This document shows, one piece after another, positions 53,444 to 53,553 of a stretch of DNA of 53,553 bases. This stretch comes from Synergistaceae bacterium. Its GTDB lineage: Bacteria; Synergistota; Synergistia; Synergistales; Aminobacteriaceae. Numbering within the stretch: the first letter of the stretch is position 1; each line of letters starts with the position of its first letter. The notes below the pieces were generated by a model, which did not search any database, was not told where the DNA came from, and worked only from the letters and a program-made list of their open reading frames with translations. The position numbers and the translations under genes were made by a program. The stretch is from positions 1 through 53,553 of the forward strand of contig JAFSJJ010000026.1 in assembly GCA_017439345.1 (NCBI GenBank). The letters run 5' to 3'.

Positions 53444-53551
53444 CTAAGCAGCAAGCTCCGCATTGAGACTAATTAACGTGGATAAGGTGCAGGTGGTTCT
53501 CTTAGAGCACGAAGGAACTTTTGCCTCCATGTCCAACCTTAACGTTACCGG
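53444..53551 (-). CDS. tnpB: TnpB-like protein, C-terminal fragment (partial, runs in from the right)
   Basis: The open frame reads PVTLRLDMEAKVPSCS and ends ISLNAELAA, stop TAG at 53446-53444. The N-terminus is beyond the window. The final 14 residues equal those of the fragment at 1-45. No nuclease residue is visible. Confidence 0.55.
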   Translation of the reverse strand, partial: PVTLRLDMEAKVPSCSKRTTCTLSTLISLNAELAA

Positions 53552-53553
53552 TA

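Larger units (their letters stand above)
53349..53553 (-). mobile_element. Right end of an IS200/IS605-type (tnpB) element, copy B
   Basis: The outer element continues beyond the window. 53349-53488 is the reverse complement of 1-140 with one mismatch at 53413. The element's right boundary is at 53349: the last IS bases on the minus strand are gaggattcac and the host continues with gataatcaaa. Orientation is opposite to copy A, so both right ends face inward. Confidence 0.75.

Overview
The window looks like an AT-leaning chromosome segment from an anaerobic, flagellated diderm bacterium. Lipid A genes (lpxB, lpxI), an LptF/G-type permease, a full set of rod, export and hook flagellar genes, a nickel/cobalt ECF transporter and a DhnA-type aldolase occur together. 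My best guess is a gut member of the Synergistota, but this is inference from gene content and no marker was compared. Both ends are occupied by the right end of the same IS200/IS605-type (tnpB-bearing) element in inverted, inward-facing orientation, so the window is probably a contig bounded by two copies of one insertion sequence.

Layout. 1-140: insertion-sequence right end. 159-9841 (minus strand): nickel/cobalt ECF transporter genes (cbiQ, cbiM, NikL-like, NikK-like; the ATPase gene is missing where the IS begins), lpxB, a dicarboxylate-type symporter with an extra N-terminal domain, lpxI, an LptF/G permease, a membrane PAS plus degenerate GGDEF protein, and a secreted DUF4139 protein. 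Most of these neighbours overlap by a few bases and probably form one long operon. 9842-10363: an AT-rich regulatory gap with a perfect palindrome and a short leader ORF. 10364-21935 (plus): fliE-fliF-fliG-fliH-fliI-fliJ, a lytic transglycosylase, a MotE-like protein, fliK, flgD and flgE, closed by a strong terminator. 22074-23927: an amylosucrase-like GH13 enzyme. 23995-27461 (minus): a very acidic disordered protein, its ParA-like ATPase partner, a DMT exporter and trpF. 27534-28605: a frameshifted Rpn-type nuclease and a partial copy of its 3' part. 28690-32222 (minus): nhaC-type antiporter and uvrB. 32305-41111 (plus): a GmrSD-like restriction protein, HIT protein, rpsU, a Sel1/KP-rich envelope protein, yqeY, aldo-keto reductase, a lone proton-pump-type membrane subunit, tRNA-Arg(CCG), a DUF362 protein and an ADP-ribosylglycohydrolase. 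41162-45098 (minus): a two-helix channel with a deviant selectivity filter, rpoD, an unknown protein and cheV. 45164-48568 (minus): nagA, nagB and a PTS transporter (amino-sugar catabolism). 48770-52592 (minus): fbaB-type aldolase, HdeD-like protein, HAD hydrolase, nicotinamidase and cobT. 52764-53417: an AT-rich orphan ORF whose 5' end is fused to the second IS copy.

How the parts fit. The flagellar block and cheV serve motility. The lpx/Lpt block builds and exports lipid A. The Nik/Cbi transporter and cobT touch nickel/cobalt and B12 metabolism, and pncA beside cobT handles the nicotinate that CobT releases. nagE-nagB-nagA import N-acetylglucosamine and convert it to fructose-6-phosphate. 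The accessory material (GmrSD, Rpn remnant, IS ends, orphan ORF) is scattered rather than gathered in one island. The least-explained items are the ParA/acidic-protein pair, the cheV-linked unknown gene, the altered channel filter and a marked excess of the pentamer GAGTC/GACTC in core genes.
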